Origin: Achromobacter sp. B7
GTDB lineage: Bacteria > Pseudomonadota > Gammaproteobacteria > Burkholderiales > Burkholderiaceae_B
Direction of reading: 5' to 3'
Length of the DNA: 64,000 nucleotides
Assembly: GCF_003600685.1 (NCBI RefSeq)
Contig: NZ_CP032084.1
Span: 5,394,001-5,458,000 of the forward strand
Numbering within the stretch: the stretch's first letter is position 1; each line of letters opens with the position of its first letter. Shown piece by piece: positions 8,982 to 18,369 of this stretch. The position numbers and the translations under genes were made by a program. The notes below the pieces were generated by a model. It was not told the DNA's origin, did no database searches, and was given only the letters and a program-made list of their open reading frames with translations.

Positions 8982-9003
8982 CGGCGCCCTCGCCGGGGCG
9001 CCG
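8982..9003. other. Intercistronic hairpin between tcuB and the Bug gene
   Basis: CGGCGCC at 8982-8988 pairs with GGCGCCG at 8997-9003 with an eight-base loop. It lies between the tcuB stop and the ribosome binding site of the next gene on the same strand. Without a T-tract it may be an mRNA processing or stability element rather than a terminator. Confidence 0.35.
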
Positions 9004-9038
9004 TCATGCCCGCGTGGCGCGGGTGGGGTCGGGTCAGA

Positions 9039-10304
9039 TCAATCGGAGCCCAGTTGCAGCTTGTTCGGCTGGCGCTTTTCGATAGACCACTTCAGCAGCG
9101 CCGCCGAACGGTAGATACCGTGCGCGAACTTGCCGTAGGGCAGCGTCAGGAACAGGGCCATCACCACGCCCAGGTGTATGGCCAACAACAGCGCCATCGC
9201 GCCGCCATCGCGCCCGGCAAGCAAGGCCAGCCCCGTGGCGCTGGTCAGGAACAGCAGCACGATGAAGCCGCGATCCATCGGCTTCTGTGCCGCGTCGCCC
9301 TGTTGCGGATGGCGCTTGATGTTCAACCACAGCAAACCGGCCGGCCCGATCAGCAAGCCGATGCCCCCGGCCGTGCCCAGCAACACCGGCGCGCTCAGCA
9401 ACGGATACGGCGCCTGCTGATTCAGCAGATAGTGGTACAGCGTGGCCACGCAGGTGGCGGCAAAACACAGCATGAAGCCGTAAAAGGTGAAGTGATGAAA
9501 ACGCCGGCGCCACAAGGTGAACGCATCGTCGGCGTTGTTGCAGCCCTTGCCGTGGCCGCCGTCCAGATAGCGCAGGCGCAGCGCGTCGTGCGCAGCCTCG
9601 GCCACCGCCGCGCCGGATGCCGCCCCCGGGCTGACGTTGCGCCAGAAGCGCGTGACGCCCACGCCCAAGGCCAACATCGAAAAACCAAACACCACGCCGA
9701 ACATCAGCGCCAGCGTGTTGTGCGGGAACACGGCGTAGAAATTGCCGGCCATGGGTTCATGAAACAAGCCGCCCGCCATCAACACGGCCAGCACCAGGAA
9801 CAGCGCCAGACCCGCGGCGGTGGCCAGCGACAAGGCCAGGCCGTTGCGCTTGTACAGCGAGCCCAGCGCGGCCGGCCAGGCGTAATCGGTGTAGGTCTGC
9901 ACCCGCACCTTGGCCATGGCCTGAGGCACGTTCACCGCAAATTCATGTGGCGGCGCGTACTGGCACGCGTGCAGACAGGCGCCGCAGTTGTGGCACAGGT
10001 TGGCCAGGTAGTTCAGGTCGGCCTTGCCGAATTCCAGGCGGCGCGTCATGGCGGGAAACACCGCGCAAAAGCCTTCGCAATAGCGGCAGGCGTTGCAGAT
10101 CTGCATAACGCGCGCCACTTCGGTTTCGTCTTCGGTCAATGCGTCCGCTTGCGGCTTGGCGTTCTTGCCGCGCCACTGGACGGGGTGTTCGACCATGGCG
10201 GCGGGCATCGCGGGTTGCTCGGCCACGGCGGGGCTGCCGGGCGTCGAAGCATGCGGGGTGGAAAACGACTGGGCCTCGCGGGCCAGGGCTTCAAGCTGCT
10301 TCAT
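9039..10304 (-). CDS. tcuB: Tricarballylate/citrate utilisation protein TcuB, 4Fe-4S membrane protein
   Basis: TcuB is thought to re-oxidise the FAD of TcuA and pass electrons to the quinone pool. The 421-residue sequence has two Cys clusters: [11 protein letters not shown] near residue 69 and [15 protein letters not shown] near residue 103, enough for two 4Fe-4S centres. Five or six membrane helices with scattered histidines follow, as expected for a haem-binding quinone reductase-like domain. The ATG overlaps the tcuA stop (ATGA). The length agrees with the family. Confidence 0.92.
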   Translation of the reverse strand: MKQLEALAREAQSFSTPHASTPGSPAVAEQPAMPAAMVEHPVQWRGKNAKPQADALTEDETEVARVMQICNACRYCEGFCAVFPAMTRRLEFGKADLNYLANLCHNCGACLHACQYAPPHEFAVNVPQAMAKVRVQTYTDYAWPAALGSLYKRNGLALSLATAAGLALFLVLAVLMAGGLFHEPMAGNFYAVFPHNTLALMFGVVFGFSMLALGVGVTRFWRNVSPGAASGAAVAEAAHDALRLRYLDGGHGKGCNNADDAFTLWRRRFHHFTFYGFMLCFAATCVATLYHYLLNQQAPYPLLSAPVLLGTAGGIGLLIGPAGLLWLNIKRHPQQGDAAQKPMDRGFIVLLFLTSATGLALLAGRDGGAMALLLAIHLGVVMALFLTLPYGKFAHGIYRSAALLKWSIEKRQPNKLQLGSD

Positions 10305-11707
10305 GTCGTGCTCTTTGCAAGGGTCTGGGCGCGCGCGGCGGCGGCGGCCCGGGTGCCGGCAATGCGGCCGAACGCCGTGCCGATGGACATGCCCACGCCG
10401 GCCGTATAGCCCTTGCCCAGCACGTTGCCGGCCATCATCTCGCCGGCCACGAACAGGTTGTCGCTGGGCACGTCGTTAAAGCGCACGGCGGCGGTGTCGT
10501 CCACCTTCAAGCCCAGATAGGTAAAGGTGATGCCGGGGCGCAGCGCGTAGCCGTAGAACGGCGCGGTGTCGATGGGCCGTGCCCAATGCGTCTTGGCGGG
10601 CGCGATGCCTTCTGTGTGGCAGTCGTCCAGCGCGGTGTGGTCAAAGGTACCGACACGGCACGCGGCGTTGTAGTCGCGCAAGGTCTGTGCAAAGGTGGCC
10701 GGGTCCAGCCCCAGCTTGTCGGCCAGTTCGGGCAGCGTGTCCGCCTTCACGCCCGGAAACACGGGCGGCATGAAGCGGCCGATGGCCTTGGCGTCGATGA
10801 TGGAATAGGCGATCTGCCCGGGCTGCATGGCGGTCAGCCGGCCCCAGATGGCATAGCGCTTGGGCCAGAAGTCTTCGCCTTCGTCGTAAAAGCGCACGGC
10901 GTCGCGGTTGACCACCACGCCCAGCGACACGCAGTCGATGCGCGTACAGATGCCGCCGTCGTACAGCGGCGCGCGCGCGTCGATTGCCACGCAGTGCGAT
11001 TGCGAGGGGTCGCCGATGCCGTCCGCCCCCGCGTCCAGCATGAATTTCAGCAGCACGCCCATGTTGAAGCGCGTGCCACGGATCAGGAAATTGTCGGCCG
11101 GCCATTCGCCGCGTTCGTTCTGGCCCCAGGCCTCGCGCAGCCATTCGCGGTTGGACTCGAAGCCACCCGCCGCCAGCACACAGGCGCGCGCCTCGATGCG
11201 TTCGTCGCCGATGCGGGCGGCCTTGAAACGACCGTCTTCCAGCTCCAGCGCATCGACCGGCGCGTTGTAGCGGATCTGCACGCCCAGCGCTTCGGCACTG
11301 CGGTAATACGCGTTCACCAGCGCTTTGCCGCCACCCATGAAAAAGGCGTTGGTGCGCGCCACATGCAGCGCGCCCGACAGCGGCGGCTGGAAGTTCACGC
11401 CATGGCGGCGCATCCAGTCGCGGCACGTGGACGATTCGCGGATGACCAGGCGCGCCAGAGGTTCGTTGGTCTGTCCGCCTGTGACTTTCAGCAGGTCTTG
11501 CCAGTATTCCTCTTCGGGATAGGCGTCGATCAACACGTCTTGCGGCGCATCGTGCATGCAGCGCAGATTGCGCGTGTGCTGCGAATTGCCGCCGCGCCAT
11601 TCGCGCGGCGCGGCTTCCAGCAGCAACACACTGGCGCCGGCCTCGCGCGCCATCAGGGCCGCGCACAGCGCCGCGTTGCCCCCTCCCACCACCAAGACGT
11701 CCACCAT
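10301..11707 (-). CDS. tcuA: FAD-dependent tricarballylate dehydrogenase TcuA
   Basis: This 468-residue flavoprotein is expected to oxidise tricarballylate to cis-aconitate. The N-terminal dinucleotide-binding motif [20 protein letters not shown] (residues about 4-23) and the C-terminal [30 protein letters not shown] segment are typical of the FRD/SDH flavoprotein family. [11 protein letters not shown] near residue 40 is typical of TcuA. It precedes tcuB with a 4-base overlap and follows tcuR by 77 bases; a perfect palindrome lies in that gap. A role on a related tricarboxylate cannot be excluded. Confidence 0.92.
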   Translation of the reverse strand: MVDVLVVGGGNAALCAALMAREAGASVLLLEAAPREWRGGNSQHTRNLRCMHDAPQDVLIDAYPEEEYWQDLLKVTGGQTNEPLARLVIRESSTCRDWMRRHGVNFQPPLSGALHVARTNAFFMGGGKALVNAYYRSAEALGVQIRYNAPVDALELEDGRFKAARIGDERIEARACVLAAGGFESNREWLREAWGQNERGEWPADNFLIRGTRFNMGVLLKFMLDAGADGIGDPSQSHCVAIDARAPLYDGGICTRIDCVSLGVVVNRDAVRFYDEGEDFWPKRYAIWGRLTAMQPGQIAYSIIDAKAIGRFMPPVFPGVKADTLPELADKLGLDPATFAQTLRDYNAACRVGTFDHTALDDCHTEGIAPAKTHWARPIDTAPFYGYALRPGITFTYLGLKVDDTAAVRFNDVPSDNLFVAGEMMAGNVLGKGYTAGVGMSIGTAFGRIAGTRAAAAARAQTLAKSTT

Positions 11708-11782
11708 GCCATCGCCCCCAATTCAATGGGCTGACTGTACTGACGGGGCGGCGTCCGCGATATCAGGCGGGCGTCAACGGGT

Positions 11783-11799
11783 CTTCACGAATCGTGAAG
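11783..11799. promoter_or_regulatory. Candidate TcuR operator upstream of tcuA
   Basis: A perfect 17-bp palindrome, CTTCACGA-A-TCGTGAAG, contains the T-N11-A pattern of LysR-type sites. It overlaps the last codons and the stop codon of tcuR and stands 76 bases upstream of the tcuA start, a suitable place for an activator site. Confidence 0.6.
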
Positions 11800-12711
11800 G
11801 GCCACGACGGCCCATTTACCCTGTTGCGCCAGCGTGCGCGAGACGTCGGCCAGCACCAGGCGCGCGGCCAGCGCGGCGGGCGACAGTTCGTCGTCGGACA
11901 GGCTGACCAGCAGATTGGGGCGGAACAAGTGGGCGTCGTCGATGCGGGCCATGTGCAACTGCCCGGGCGCAATACGCGCCGTGGCGGAGCTGGGCTGGAT
12001 GGTGGCGGCGCTGCCCAGCTGCACCACGTCCATCAACAGCGACAAGCCATCCACCTCGGCCACCACGCGCGGCGTCTGGCCCAGTTGCAGGAAGGCGTTG
12101 TTGACCAGCGCGCGCAAGCCATGGCGGCCGCTGGGCAGCACCAAGGGCAGATGCGCAATGTCGGCCAGCCGCGTCGTGTCGCCGCCCGGCACCCCGGGCA
12201 TGTCGCGACGCGCGCACAGGAACAGCGGCTCGTCCAGCAGCGGCATGATGCTCCAACGGCGCGCGGATTCGGCCTGGAACACGATGGCCAGGTCCAGCAA
12301 CCGGCCGTTAAGCATGTCGGCCAGGTGGCCCGACAGCGCCTCGACCAGATGCAGCCGGATGTCCGGGTAGCGTTCGTTCATGGCTTGCAGGAACGGCGCG
12401 CCCAAAATGGCGGCGGTGGTTGATGACAGGCCCACGCTGACGTGGCCGGCCAGCCGCGCCTGTTGCGCGGCCTGCACGGCGTCATCCGCGTGGCGCAAGG
12501 CCAGCTGCGCCTGCCGAAAAAACGCCAGCCCGGCATCGGTCGGCACCACGCCGCTGGCGCTGCGCTGCAACAGCCGCGTCGACAGTTCGCCCTCCAACCG
12601 GCTGATCTGCTGACTGAGGGCCGACGTGACCATGCCGATGGACATCGCCGCGCGGCCGATGCTGCCGGCCTCGACCACGCGCACGAAGTAACGCAGCTGG
12701 CGCAGTTCCAT
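11785..12711 (-). CDS. tcuR: LysR-type regulator of the tcu operon
   Basis: The 308-residue product has a LysR winged helix at residues 1-60 (ELRQLRYFVRVVEAGSIGRAAMSIGMVTSALSQ is the start of the HTH) and a periplasmic-binding-like effector domain. The start at 12711 is the first residue of the domain; a longer open frame runs into the upstream GST gene without family similarity. It lies on the same strand as tcuA and tcuB, immediately upstream, which is the basis for naming it TcuR. The likely inducer is tricarballylate or citrate. Confidence 0.85.
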   Translation of the reverse strand: MELRQLRYFVRVVEAGSIGRAAMSIGMVTSALSQQISRLEGELSTRLLQRSASGVVPTDAGLAFFRQAQLALRHADDAVQAAQQARLAGHVSVGLSSTTAAILGAPFLQAMNERYPDIRLHLVEALSGHLADMLNGRLLDLAIVFQAESARRWSIMPLLDEPLFLCARRDMPGVPGGDTTRLADIAHLPLVLPSGRHGLRALVNNAFLQLGQTPRVVAEVDGLSLLMDVVQLGSAATIQPSSATARIAPGQLHMARIDDAHLFRPNLLVSLSDDELSPAALAARLVLADVSRTLAQQGKWAVVALHDS

Positions 12712-12713
12712 GC

Positions 12714-13412
12714 CTAGCTCGGAATGGTCAGGCCCCGCACCACGGCAGGGCGCGCGACAAACGTTTCCAGCACGCGGGCCACGTTCGCAAACTGCGGGAA
12801 GCCGACCAGCTCGCCCGCTTCGTAGAAGCCGACCAGGTTGCGTACCCACGGGAAGATGGCGATGTCGGCAATGGTGTATTCATCGCCCATGACCCAGTCG
12901 CGGCCTTCCAGGCGCTGGTCCAGCACGCCCAGAAGGCGCTTGGCCTCGGCCACGTAGCGGTCGCGCGGGCGCTTGTCTTCGTAGTCCTTGCCAGCGAATT
13001 TATGAAAGAACCCCAGCTGGCCGAACATGGGGCCGATGCCGCCCATCTGGAACATCAGCCATTGCAGCGTCTCGTAGCGTTCGGCCGTGTCCGTCGGGAT
13101 GAACTGGCCGGTCTTGCTGGCCAGGTAGATCAGGATGGCGCCCGACTCGAACAGCGCCAGCGGCTTGCCGCCCGGGCCGTTGGGATCAAGGATGGCCGGG
13201 ATCTTGTTGTTGGGGCTAAGGGACAGGAATTCCGGAGAAAACTGGTCTTGCTTGTCGAAAGCCACCCGATGGGGCTCGTAGGGCAGGCCGATTTCTTCCA
13301 GCAGGATCGACACCTTCACGCCGTTGGGCGTGGGCAGCGAATACAGCTGGATGCGGTCGGGATGCTGGGCGGGCCACTTCTTGGTGATGGCGAACGAGTC
13401 TAGGGAGGTCAT
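12714..13412 (-). CDS. Glutathione S-transferase family protein (YfcG/YghU-like)
   Basis: This 232-residue GST has an N-terminal thioredoxin-like domain with TPNGVKVSILLEEIGLPYE, the SPNNKIPAI cis-proline loop and the ESGAILIYLA glutathione-binding segment. An all-alpha C-terminal domain has YTIADIAIFPW. The TPNG motif in place of the catalytic Ser/Cys is the hallmark of the Nu-class YfcG/YghU proteins, which reduce disulfides with two bound glutathiones. It ends two bases before the tcuR start but is probably unrelated to it. Confidence 0.88.
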   Translation of the reverse strand: MTSLDSFAITKKWPAQHPDRIQLYSLPTPNGVKVSILLEEIGLPYEPHRVAFDKQDQFSPEFLSLSPNNKIPAILDPNGPGGKPLALFESGAILIYLASKTGQFIPTDTAERYETLQWLMFQMGGIGPMFGQLGFFHKFAGKDYEDKRPRDRYVAEAKRLLGVLDQRLEGRDWVMGDEYTIADIAIFPWVRNLVGFYEAGELVGFPQFANVARVLETFVARPAVVRGLTIPS

Positions 13413-13506
13413 GCGGGGTTTCTCCAGAGGAGGCGGACATCGGGTTGGGGAATTGCGCCGACAATCCTAGCGCATACGGGTGGAAATCCGCCTGAAAATT
13501 ACCGGC

Positions 13507-13527
13507 GGGCGGGGTGGGCGGGGCGGG
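13507..13527 (+). other. G-quadruplex-forming motif
   Basis: Five runs of three or four guanines are separated by single C or T bases, so the motif exceeds the canonical G3+N1-7 four-run rule with one-base loops, the most stable class. It lies between the start of the GST gene (13412) and the stop of the next minus-strand gene (13558). Confidence 0.6.
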
Positions 13528-13557
13528 CGCATCTGCCTGCCGGGGCGGGGCCTGCGG

Positions 13558-14013
13558 CTAGCGCGCCCCGAGCCTGGACACGCGCAGCAAGGCCCAACGC
13601 ACCGCCGTCGTCGCCAGGGCAATGGGCAGCACCAAGGGCCATTGCGCCAGAAACAGTTCACGCGTGGCCTCGCCCCACGCCCAGGTGTTGCCGAACACGA
13701 TCGGCGCGGGCGGCGCCAGGTAAAGCGCCAGCAGCGCCGCCGCAAACGTCGCCGAAAGCGTCGCGACCGCGCGGCCCGCCACGGTCAGGCGGGCACCGGC
13801 CAGGCGCTCGGCAAGGGTCAACAGCAGCAGCCCGGCCAGCCCCGCCAGCACGGCGTCGGCGTAGAAATCGCGAGGTCCGTAGAGGTAAGGCGCGTCGGGC
13901 ACCGCCCAGCCGTAGGCGCCCGTGGTCAACAGCGACGTCAGGCAAGCGCCAAAGAGCGCGGCGGCGCCGGCCAACAGCAGGTAATCGCAGAGTCGGGGTA
14001 GAAGTTTGAGCAT
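13558..14013 (-). CDS. Small integral membrane protein of unknown function
   Basis: The 151-residue product has four hydrophobic segments (around LLLAGAAALFGACLTSLL, AVLAGLAGLLLLTLAERL, VATLSATFAAALLALYLA and LVLPIALATTAVRWALL). A YLYGPRDFY loop follows the first helix. The ATG at 14013 begins the hydrophobic protein; upstream codons in the same frame are Arg/Pro-rich and not gene-like. I recognise no family. It is divergent from an exported esterase gene. Confidence 0.6.
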   Translation of the reverse strand: MLKLLPRLCDYLLLAGAAALFGACLTSLLTTGAYGWAVPDAPYLYGPRDFYADAVLAGLAGLLLLTLAERLAGARLTVAGRAVATLSATFAAALLALYLAPPAPIVFGNTWAWGEATRELFLAQWPLVLPIALATTAVRWALLRVSRLGAR

Positions 14014-14215
14014 GAAGGCTGGGGTGGGATCGGTGGGAAAACGGCGAACGGGCGAAGCATGCCACAGGTGGTGGCGGATGCGGCGGCGCTGGGATGAGGA
14101 CGTGGCGTGGCGGGTCGGTCGCGTCGGTCGGGTCGGCTGCGCGATGGGACGGTCGGCGGCGACATCTGCAACTGCGCTACATTGATCGGCGTTCCGCCTT
14201 CGCCACGTCCCATCC

Positions 14216-15094
14216 ATGCGCGCGCCCCGCTTGCTGTTGACCTTGTTGCTGGCCACCGCCCTGCCCTGGCCGGGCATGACCGTTTCGTACGCCGCCCCGA
14301 TAGCCACCGCCTCGACGTTTCCGGCAGCCGTGCTGGCCGATCAGCGCTACGGCCCCGACCCCGCCCAGATCGCCGATGTCTATCTGCCCGATGCATCGAC
14401 ACAGCACGGCCGACCCGCCCCCGTGCTGGTCGTGGTGCACGGCGGCTCATGGAAAGGCGGCGACAAGGCCACGCCCGACGTCGTGCAGGACAAGCTGGCC
14501 TACTGGCTGCCCCGGGGCTACGCCGTGGTCTCGGTCAACACGCGGCTGATGCCGCAAGCCCGCCCGGCCGCGCAAGCCGAAGACCTGGGGCGGGCCATCG
14601 CGTGGATCGGCCAGCAGGCCGCCCGCTGGCACGCCGACCCGGACAACCTGTTCGTCATGGGCCATTCCTCAGGCGGCCACCTGTTGACCTTGCTGGCCGC
14701 CGACGCCGCGATGCGCCAGCGCACGGGCGCCCCCTTGTGGCGGGCCAGCATCATCCTGGACGGGGCGGGCTTCGATCTGCTGGACGTCATGCCGCGCCCG
14801 CACGCCCCGTTTTACGACGAGGCCTTCGGCGCGGACCCCGCCGAATGGGCGCAGGCCTCGCCCGCCGCGCAACTGACCGGGCCACAGCCGCCCGCGCTGT
14901 TCGTCTGTTCCACATTGCGGCCCGACCCGTGCCGACGGGCGCAGCGCTACGCCGACCTGTTGACGGCACAAGGCGGCCAAGCCGCGCTGTTCGGCGTTGC
15001 CCGCAACCACGCGCAGGTCAACGCCGACGTCGGTGCCGACAACGAGGCCACCCGCGCAATCAACGCCTTCATCACCGCACGACTACAGCGGTAG
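14216..15094 (+). CDS. Exported alpha/beta hydrolase (carboxylesterase-like)
   Basis: The 292-residue protein starts with a signal peptide (LLLTLLLATALPWPGMTVSYAA). The oxyanion-hole motif HGGSWKGGDK stands near residue 75 and the nucleophile elbow GHSSGGH near residue 150. An aspartate (DVMPRPHAPFYDE region) and a C-terminal histidine (ARNHAQVN) can complete the triad. This is the hormone-sensitive-lipase/feruloyl-esterase type fold of periplasmic or secreted esterases. The substrate is unknown. Confidence 0.82.
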   Translation: MRAPRLLLTLLLATALPWPGMTVSYAAPIATASTFPAAVLADQRYGPDPAQIADVYLPDASTQHGRPAPVLVVVHGGSWKGGDKATPDVVQDKLAYWLPRGYAVVSVNTRLMPQARPAAQAEDLGRAIAWIGQQAARWHADPDNLFVMGHSSGGHLLTLLAADAAMRQRTGAPLWRASIILDGAGFDLLDVMPRPHAPFYDEAFGADPAEWAQASPAAQLTGPQPPALFVCSTLRPDPCRRAQRYADLLTAQGGQAALFGVARNHAQVNADVGADNEATRAINAFITARLQR

Positions 15095-15258
15095 AAGCCG
15101 TCAGCGCGATAGGACGCAGGTGGAACCGATCGGCTGCTATCGGTGGCGATCAAAAACGGTCGCCAGCAATCGGGACCGACAAGCAACAGGCCGCGCGTTC
15201 GTGACACAATCTGGCCCGCCTCAATGACGGGCGGGCCGCCCTCGTGCCCGCCACCTCC

Positions 15259-16764
15259 ATGCCCCAGTTCACCCTGCACCGCCTGACCTCGCTGATCCTG
15301 ACCGCCGCCGGCCTGCTGGCCTTGCCGGGCGCTCACGCCGAACCCGCGACGGTGGGCGATATGCCGCCCCCTATGGCGCCCCCTATGGCGCCCGCCGTGA
15401 CGCCCGCCGTGCTGCCCCCTGTGCTGCCCGGCGATTCTCAAGCTGCCACACCCGCCGCGCCTTCCGCTGCCGCCCTTACCGAGCCTCCGCCCGGCATGCC
15501 CCAGTACGGCCGAGGCACCCATGGCCAGACCCTGACCCTGACACTGCTCAGCGACCACACCAGTGCGCTCGCGCCGCACACGCCGTATCGCCTGTTCCTG
15601 ACGGGCAAGAAGGAGTTCATTGAAGACACGCCCAGCCAGGACGGCATCCTGCACGGCGTCACCGACGACCAGGGCCGTACCGCCTGGGTCTGGACCGACA
15701 AGCCGCACGACCCCGACGACTTCACGCTGATCCGACGCGTCGGCGACGGCGCGTGGGGCCACTTCTTCCAGCTGCATTCCAGCAGCAGCACCAAAGAACC
15801 GGTACCCGCGTGGCCCTACATCCTGACCATGCGCCAGCGCTGGGGCGAGCAATGGGTAGACCTGGGCTACACCACGCGCCAAGGCGCCACGGCCTACTTC
15901 AGCCACGACACGCCGGCCGTGCCCATATCCTTGTCCATCGAGTCGCCCGTCACCGACAACCACGCCTGCTTCGACGAACTGGACGCCATCAACCGCAAGT
16001 TCAGCCAGGGCGACGTTGACGGCGCACATGCCCTGATCGGCGCGATGCACTGCGCCGCCACGCCGCAACAACAGTTGAACCTGGCGCAATTGCTGTTGAT
16101 GGTCGGTCGGCAGGACGATGCCCGCCACTGGCTGATGCGGGCACGCGAATGGCGGTTTCCGCAATCCCTGAAACCCGTCGACACCGATTTGCTAAGCGAC
16201 CGGCTGGACGTAGAGCGGCTGCTGGGCATGCCCGACCTGGCGCTGGCCGATGCCCAAACGCTGCAACAGCGTCAAGCCAAGCTCGCCCGCGCAGGGCGCG
16301 CCAGCGACACGGACTGGGCCAACAACATCGCTTATTTTCTGGCGGACTTTCCGGACTACCTGCCCCAAGCCGAAGCCCAGGCGCGGCAATCGATCCGCGA
16401 GATGGGGCCGAACGCGTTCAACCAAGGCACCCTGGGCTGGATCCTGAGCCTGCAAGGCCACAGCGAAGAAGGGCTGCGCCTGCTGCATGTGGCGTATCGG
16501 GAGCTGTCCCGCAATGAAGAGCTGGTGGCCGACTATGGCCTGGCGCTATGGCAACACGACCGCCCTGAGCAGGCGGTGCGCCTGTGGGACGAGGCGCAGG
16601 CGCAATGCGTCTGGGGCCGGCGCCTGCACGACGCCATGCGCCAGGCGCAGTACCCGCACCCCTATTTCCAGCCGGCGGATTCCGACGCGGTCATGGCGTA
16701 TCGCCAACGTTGCGACGCGCCTCGGACCAAACGCACCCACCGGCAACCGGTCGCCGCCCTATAA
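15259..16764 (+). CDS. Exported TPR-containing hypothetical protein
   Basis: Starting from the ATG at 15259 (a GTG five codons upstream is possible) the product has about 501 residues. A signal peptide ends at AHA, followed by a Pro-rich low-complexity linker with repeated PPMAP units. A beta-rich domain (residues about 85-215, with TPYRLFLTGKKEFIEDTPSQDGILHGVTDDQGR) comes next. The C-terminal half is helical and TPR-like, for example QQLNLAQLLLMVGRQDDARHWLMRAREW and GTLGWILSLQGHSEEGLRLLHVAYREL. No enzyme motif is seen; it may be a periplasmic scaffold. Confidence 0.72.
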   Translation: MPQFTLHRLTSLILTAAGLLALPGAHAEPATVGDMPPPMAPPMAPAVTPAVLPPVLPGDSQAATPAAPSAAALTEPPPGMPQYGRGTHGQTLTLTLLSDHTSALAPHTPYRLFLTGKKEFIEDTPSQDGILHGVTDDQGRTAWVWTDKPHDPDDFTLIRRVGDGAWGHFFQLHSSSSTKEPVPAWPYILTMRQRWGEQWVDLGYTTRQGATAYFSHDTPAVPISLSIESPVTDNHACFDELDAINRKFSQGDVDGAHALIGAMHCAATPQQQLNLAQLLLMVGRQDDARHWLMRAREWRFPQSLKPVDTDLLSDRLDVERLLGMPDLALADAQTLQQRQAKLARAGRASDTDWANNIAYFLADFPDYLPQAEAQARQSIREMGPNAFNQGTLGWILSLQGHSEEGLRLLHVAYRELSRNEELVADYGLALWQHDRPEQAVRLWDEAQAQCVWGRRLHDAMRQAQYPHPYFQPADSDAVMAYRQRCDAPRTKRTHRQPVAAL

Positions 16765-16805
16765 TTTCTTCTCGCCTTGCCCCGGGGCAGCCGCAGGAGA
16801 CCACC

Positions 16806-16970
16806 ATGAAATCGACGTTGATTGCCTTGCTGACCACGCTTGCCATCTCTGTCTTGGTAAGCGCTTGCACCAACAGCCCCGGCGGCCCGCCGCATCCCGG
16901 CGCCGTCAATCCCTACAGCAGCGGCGGCTTTAACGACGCCGGCCCGAATTACCCCGACACGGGCCGCTGA
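16806..16970 (+). CDS. Small lipoprotein
   Basis: This 54-residue protein has a lipoprotein signal peptide with lipobox LVSAC; Cys is about residue 21. A Gly/Pro/Asn-rich mature part of about 34 residues follows. A ribosome binding site (CAGGAGA, 16794-16800) sits six bases before the ATG. It follows the TPR protein gene by 41 bases and may be cotranscribed. No function can be assigned. Confidence 0.75.
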   Translation: MKSTLIALLTTLAISVLVSACTNSPGGPPHPGAVNPYSSGGFNDAGPNYPDTGR

Positions 16971-16971
16971 C

Positions 16972-16988
16972 AAGCCCCCGGCTTTTCC
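16972..16988 (+). terminator. Short terminator-like hairpin after the lipoprotein gene
   Basis: AAGCC at 16972-16976 and GGCTT at 16980-16984 form a five-base stem with a CCC loop, followed by a short T-run. It starts one base after the lipoprotein stop. The stem is short, so efficiency is doubtful. Confidence 0.35.
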
Positions 16989-17129
16989 TTGCCCGCGTTG
17001 TTGCCGCGTCATTGCCATTGCACGCGGGTCGGTGCGCCAAACGCATAACAGCTTTGTGCCTCGGGTGCATCCCGCCGCAAGCCGGAAATCCTAGACTACC
17101 TGCACATCACAGGAGTCAAGGAGAAGGCT

Positions 17130-18350
17130 TTGCAGCCGCTGTTATCAAACGTGAAAGTGCTGGACCTGAGCCGCATTCTGGCCGGCCCCTGGGCCAGCCA
17201 GATCCTGGCCGATCTGGGCGCGGACGTCATCAAGGTCGAGCGGCCGGGCCTGGGCGACGACACCCGGTCCTGGGGCCCGCCTTTCCTGAAAGACGAGCAC
17301 GGCCAGGACACCACCGACGGCGCCTACTTCATCGCCACCAACCGGGGCAAGCGGTCCATCACGCTGGACTTGCAGACGCCTGAAGGGCAGGCGCTGGTCA
17401 AGGACCTGTGCCGCGACGCGGACGTGGTGCTGGAAAACTACAAGGTCGGCACCCTGGCGCGCATGGGTCTGGACTATGACTCGCTGGCCAAGATCAATCC
17501 GCGCCTGGTGTATTGCTCGGTCACCGGCTTCGGGCAGACCGGCCCGCGCGCCGCCGAGCCCGCGTACGACTTCCTGATCCAGGCCATGGGCGGGCTGATG
17601 AGCGTCACGGGCGAACGCGACGACAAGCCCGGCGGCGGCCCGCAAAAGGTGGGCGTGCCCATCGTGGACCTGACCACCGGCGTCTACGCCGCGCTGGGCA
17701 TCGTGGCCGCGCTGCTGCGGCGCTCGCAGACGGGCCAGGGCGAGTACATCGACGTCGCCATGCTGGACGTGCAGGTCGGCCTGTTGGCCAACCAGGCCAT
17801 GAACTTCCTGCTGGGCAACCGCGTGCCGCGCCGCACCGGCACCGCGCATCCGAACATCCAACCGCAACGCACCTTTGTCTGCGCCGATGGCGACATCGTC
17901 ATTGTCGTGGGCAACGACGCGCAATTTGCCGCGTTGTGCCGCCTGCTGGGCAAGCCCGAGCTGGCGCAAGACCCCCGCTACATCACCAACAGCCAGCGCG
18001 TGACGAATCAGGACACGCTGGACCCGATCCTGGACGCCATCTTTCTTACGCAGCCGCGCGCGCACTGGCTGGCAGCGCTAAAAAGCGCCGGCGTGCCGGC
18101 CGGGTCGATCAACACCGTGCCTGAAGTGTTCGACGACCCGCAGGTGGCGCACCGCGCCATGTTGCGCCGCCTGCCGCATCCCACCGCCAAGAGCGTGCCG
18201 CAAGTGATGAACCCCTTGCGCTTCGCCACGGCGGACCTGCGCGCCGACCGCGCACCGCCCCTGCTGGGGCAACACACCGCCGAAGTGCTTGAAGAACTGG
18301 GCATGAGCGCGCAGCAGATTGCCGACCTGCGCCAGCGCAAGATCATTTGA
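17130..18350 (+). CDS. Class III acyl-CoA transferase (CaiB/BaiF family), first copy
   Basis: The 406-residue protein would move CoA between carboxylic acids. The family signature VKVLDLSRILAGPWASQILADLGADVIKVE opens the protein, ENYKVGTLARMGLDY and SVTGFGQTGP follow, and the catalytic aspartate is expected in VGVPIVDLTTGVYA. The start is a TTG, accepted because a strong AAGGAGAAGG ribosome binding site is just upstream and the family begins here. It opens an operon of at least five genes and has a homologue two genes downstream. Confidence 0.9.
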   Translation: MQPLLSNVKVLDLSRILAGPWASQILADLGADVIKVERPGLGDDTRSWGPPFLKDEHGQDTTDGAYFIATNRGKRSITLDLQTPEGQALVKDLCRDADVVLENYKVGTLARMGLDYDSLAKINPRLVYCSVTGFGQTGPRAAEPAYDFLIQAMGGLMSVTGERDDKPGGGPQKVGVPIVDLTTGVYAALGIVAALLRRSQTGQGEYIDVAMLDVQVGLLANQAMNFLLGNRVPRRTGTAHPNIQPQRTFVCADGDIVIVVGNDAQFAALCRLLGKPELAQDPRYITNSQRVTNQDTLDPILDAIFLTQPRAHWLAALKSAGVPAGSINTVPEVFDDPQVAHRAMLRRLPHPTAKSVPQVMNPLRFATADLRADRAPPLLGQHTAEVLEELGMSAQQIADLRQRKII

Positions 18351-18369
18351 ACAAGACGGAGACACGGAC

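Noticed and set aside
8979..11734. Long plus-strand open frames opposite tcuB and tcuA
   Set aside because: They run antisense to genes with clear family motifs and encode no recognisable domain.
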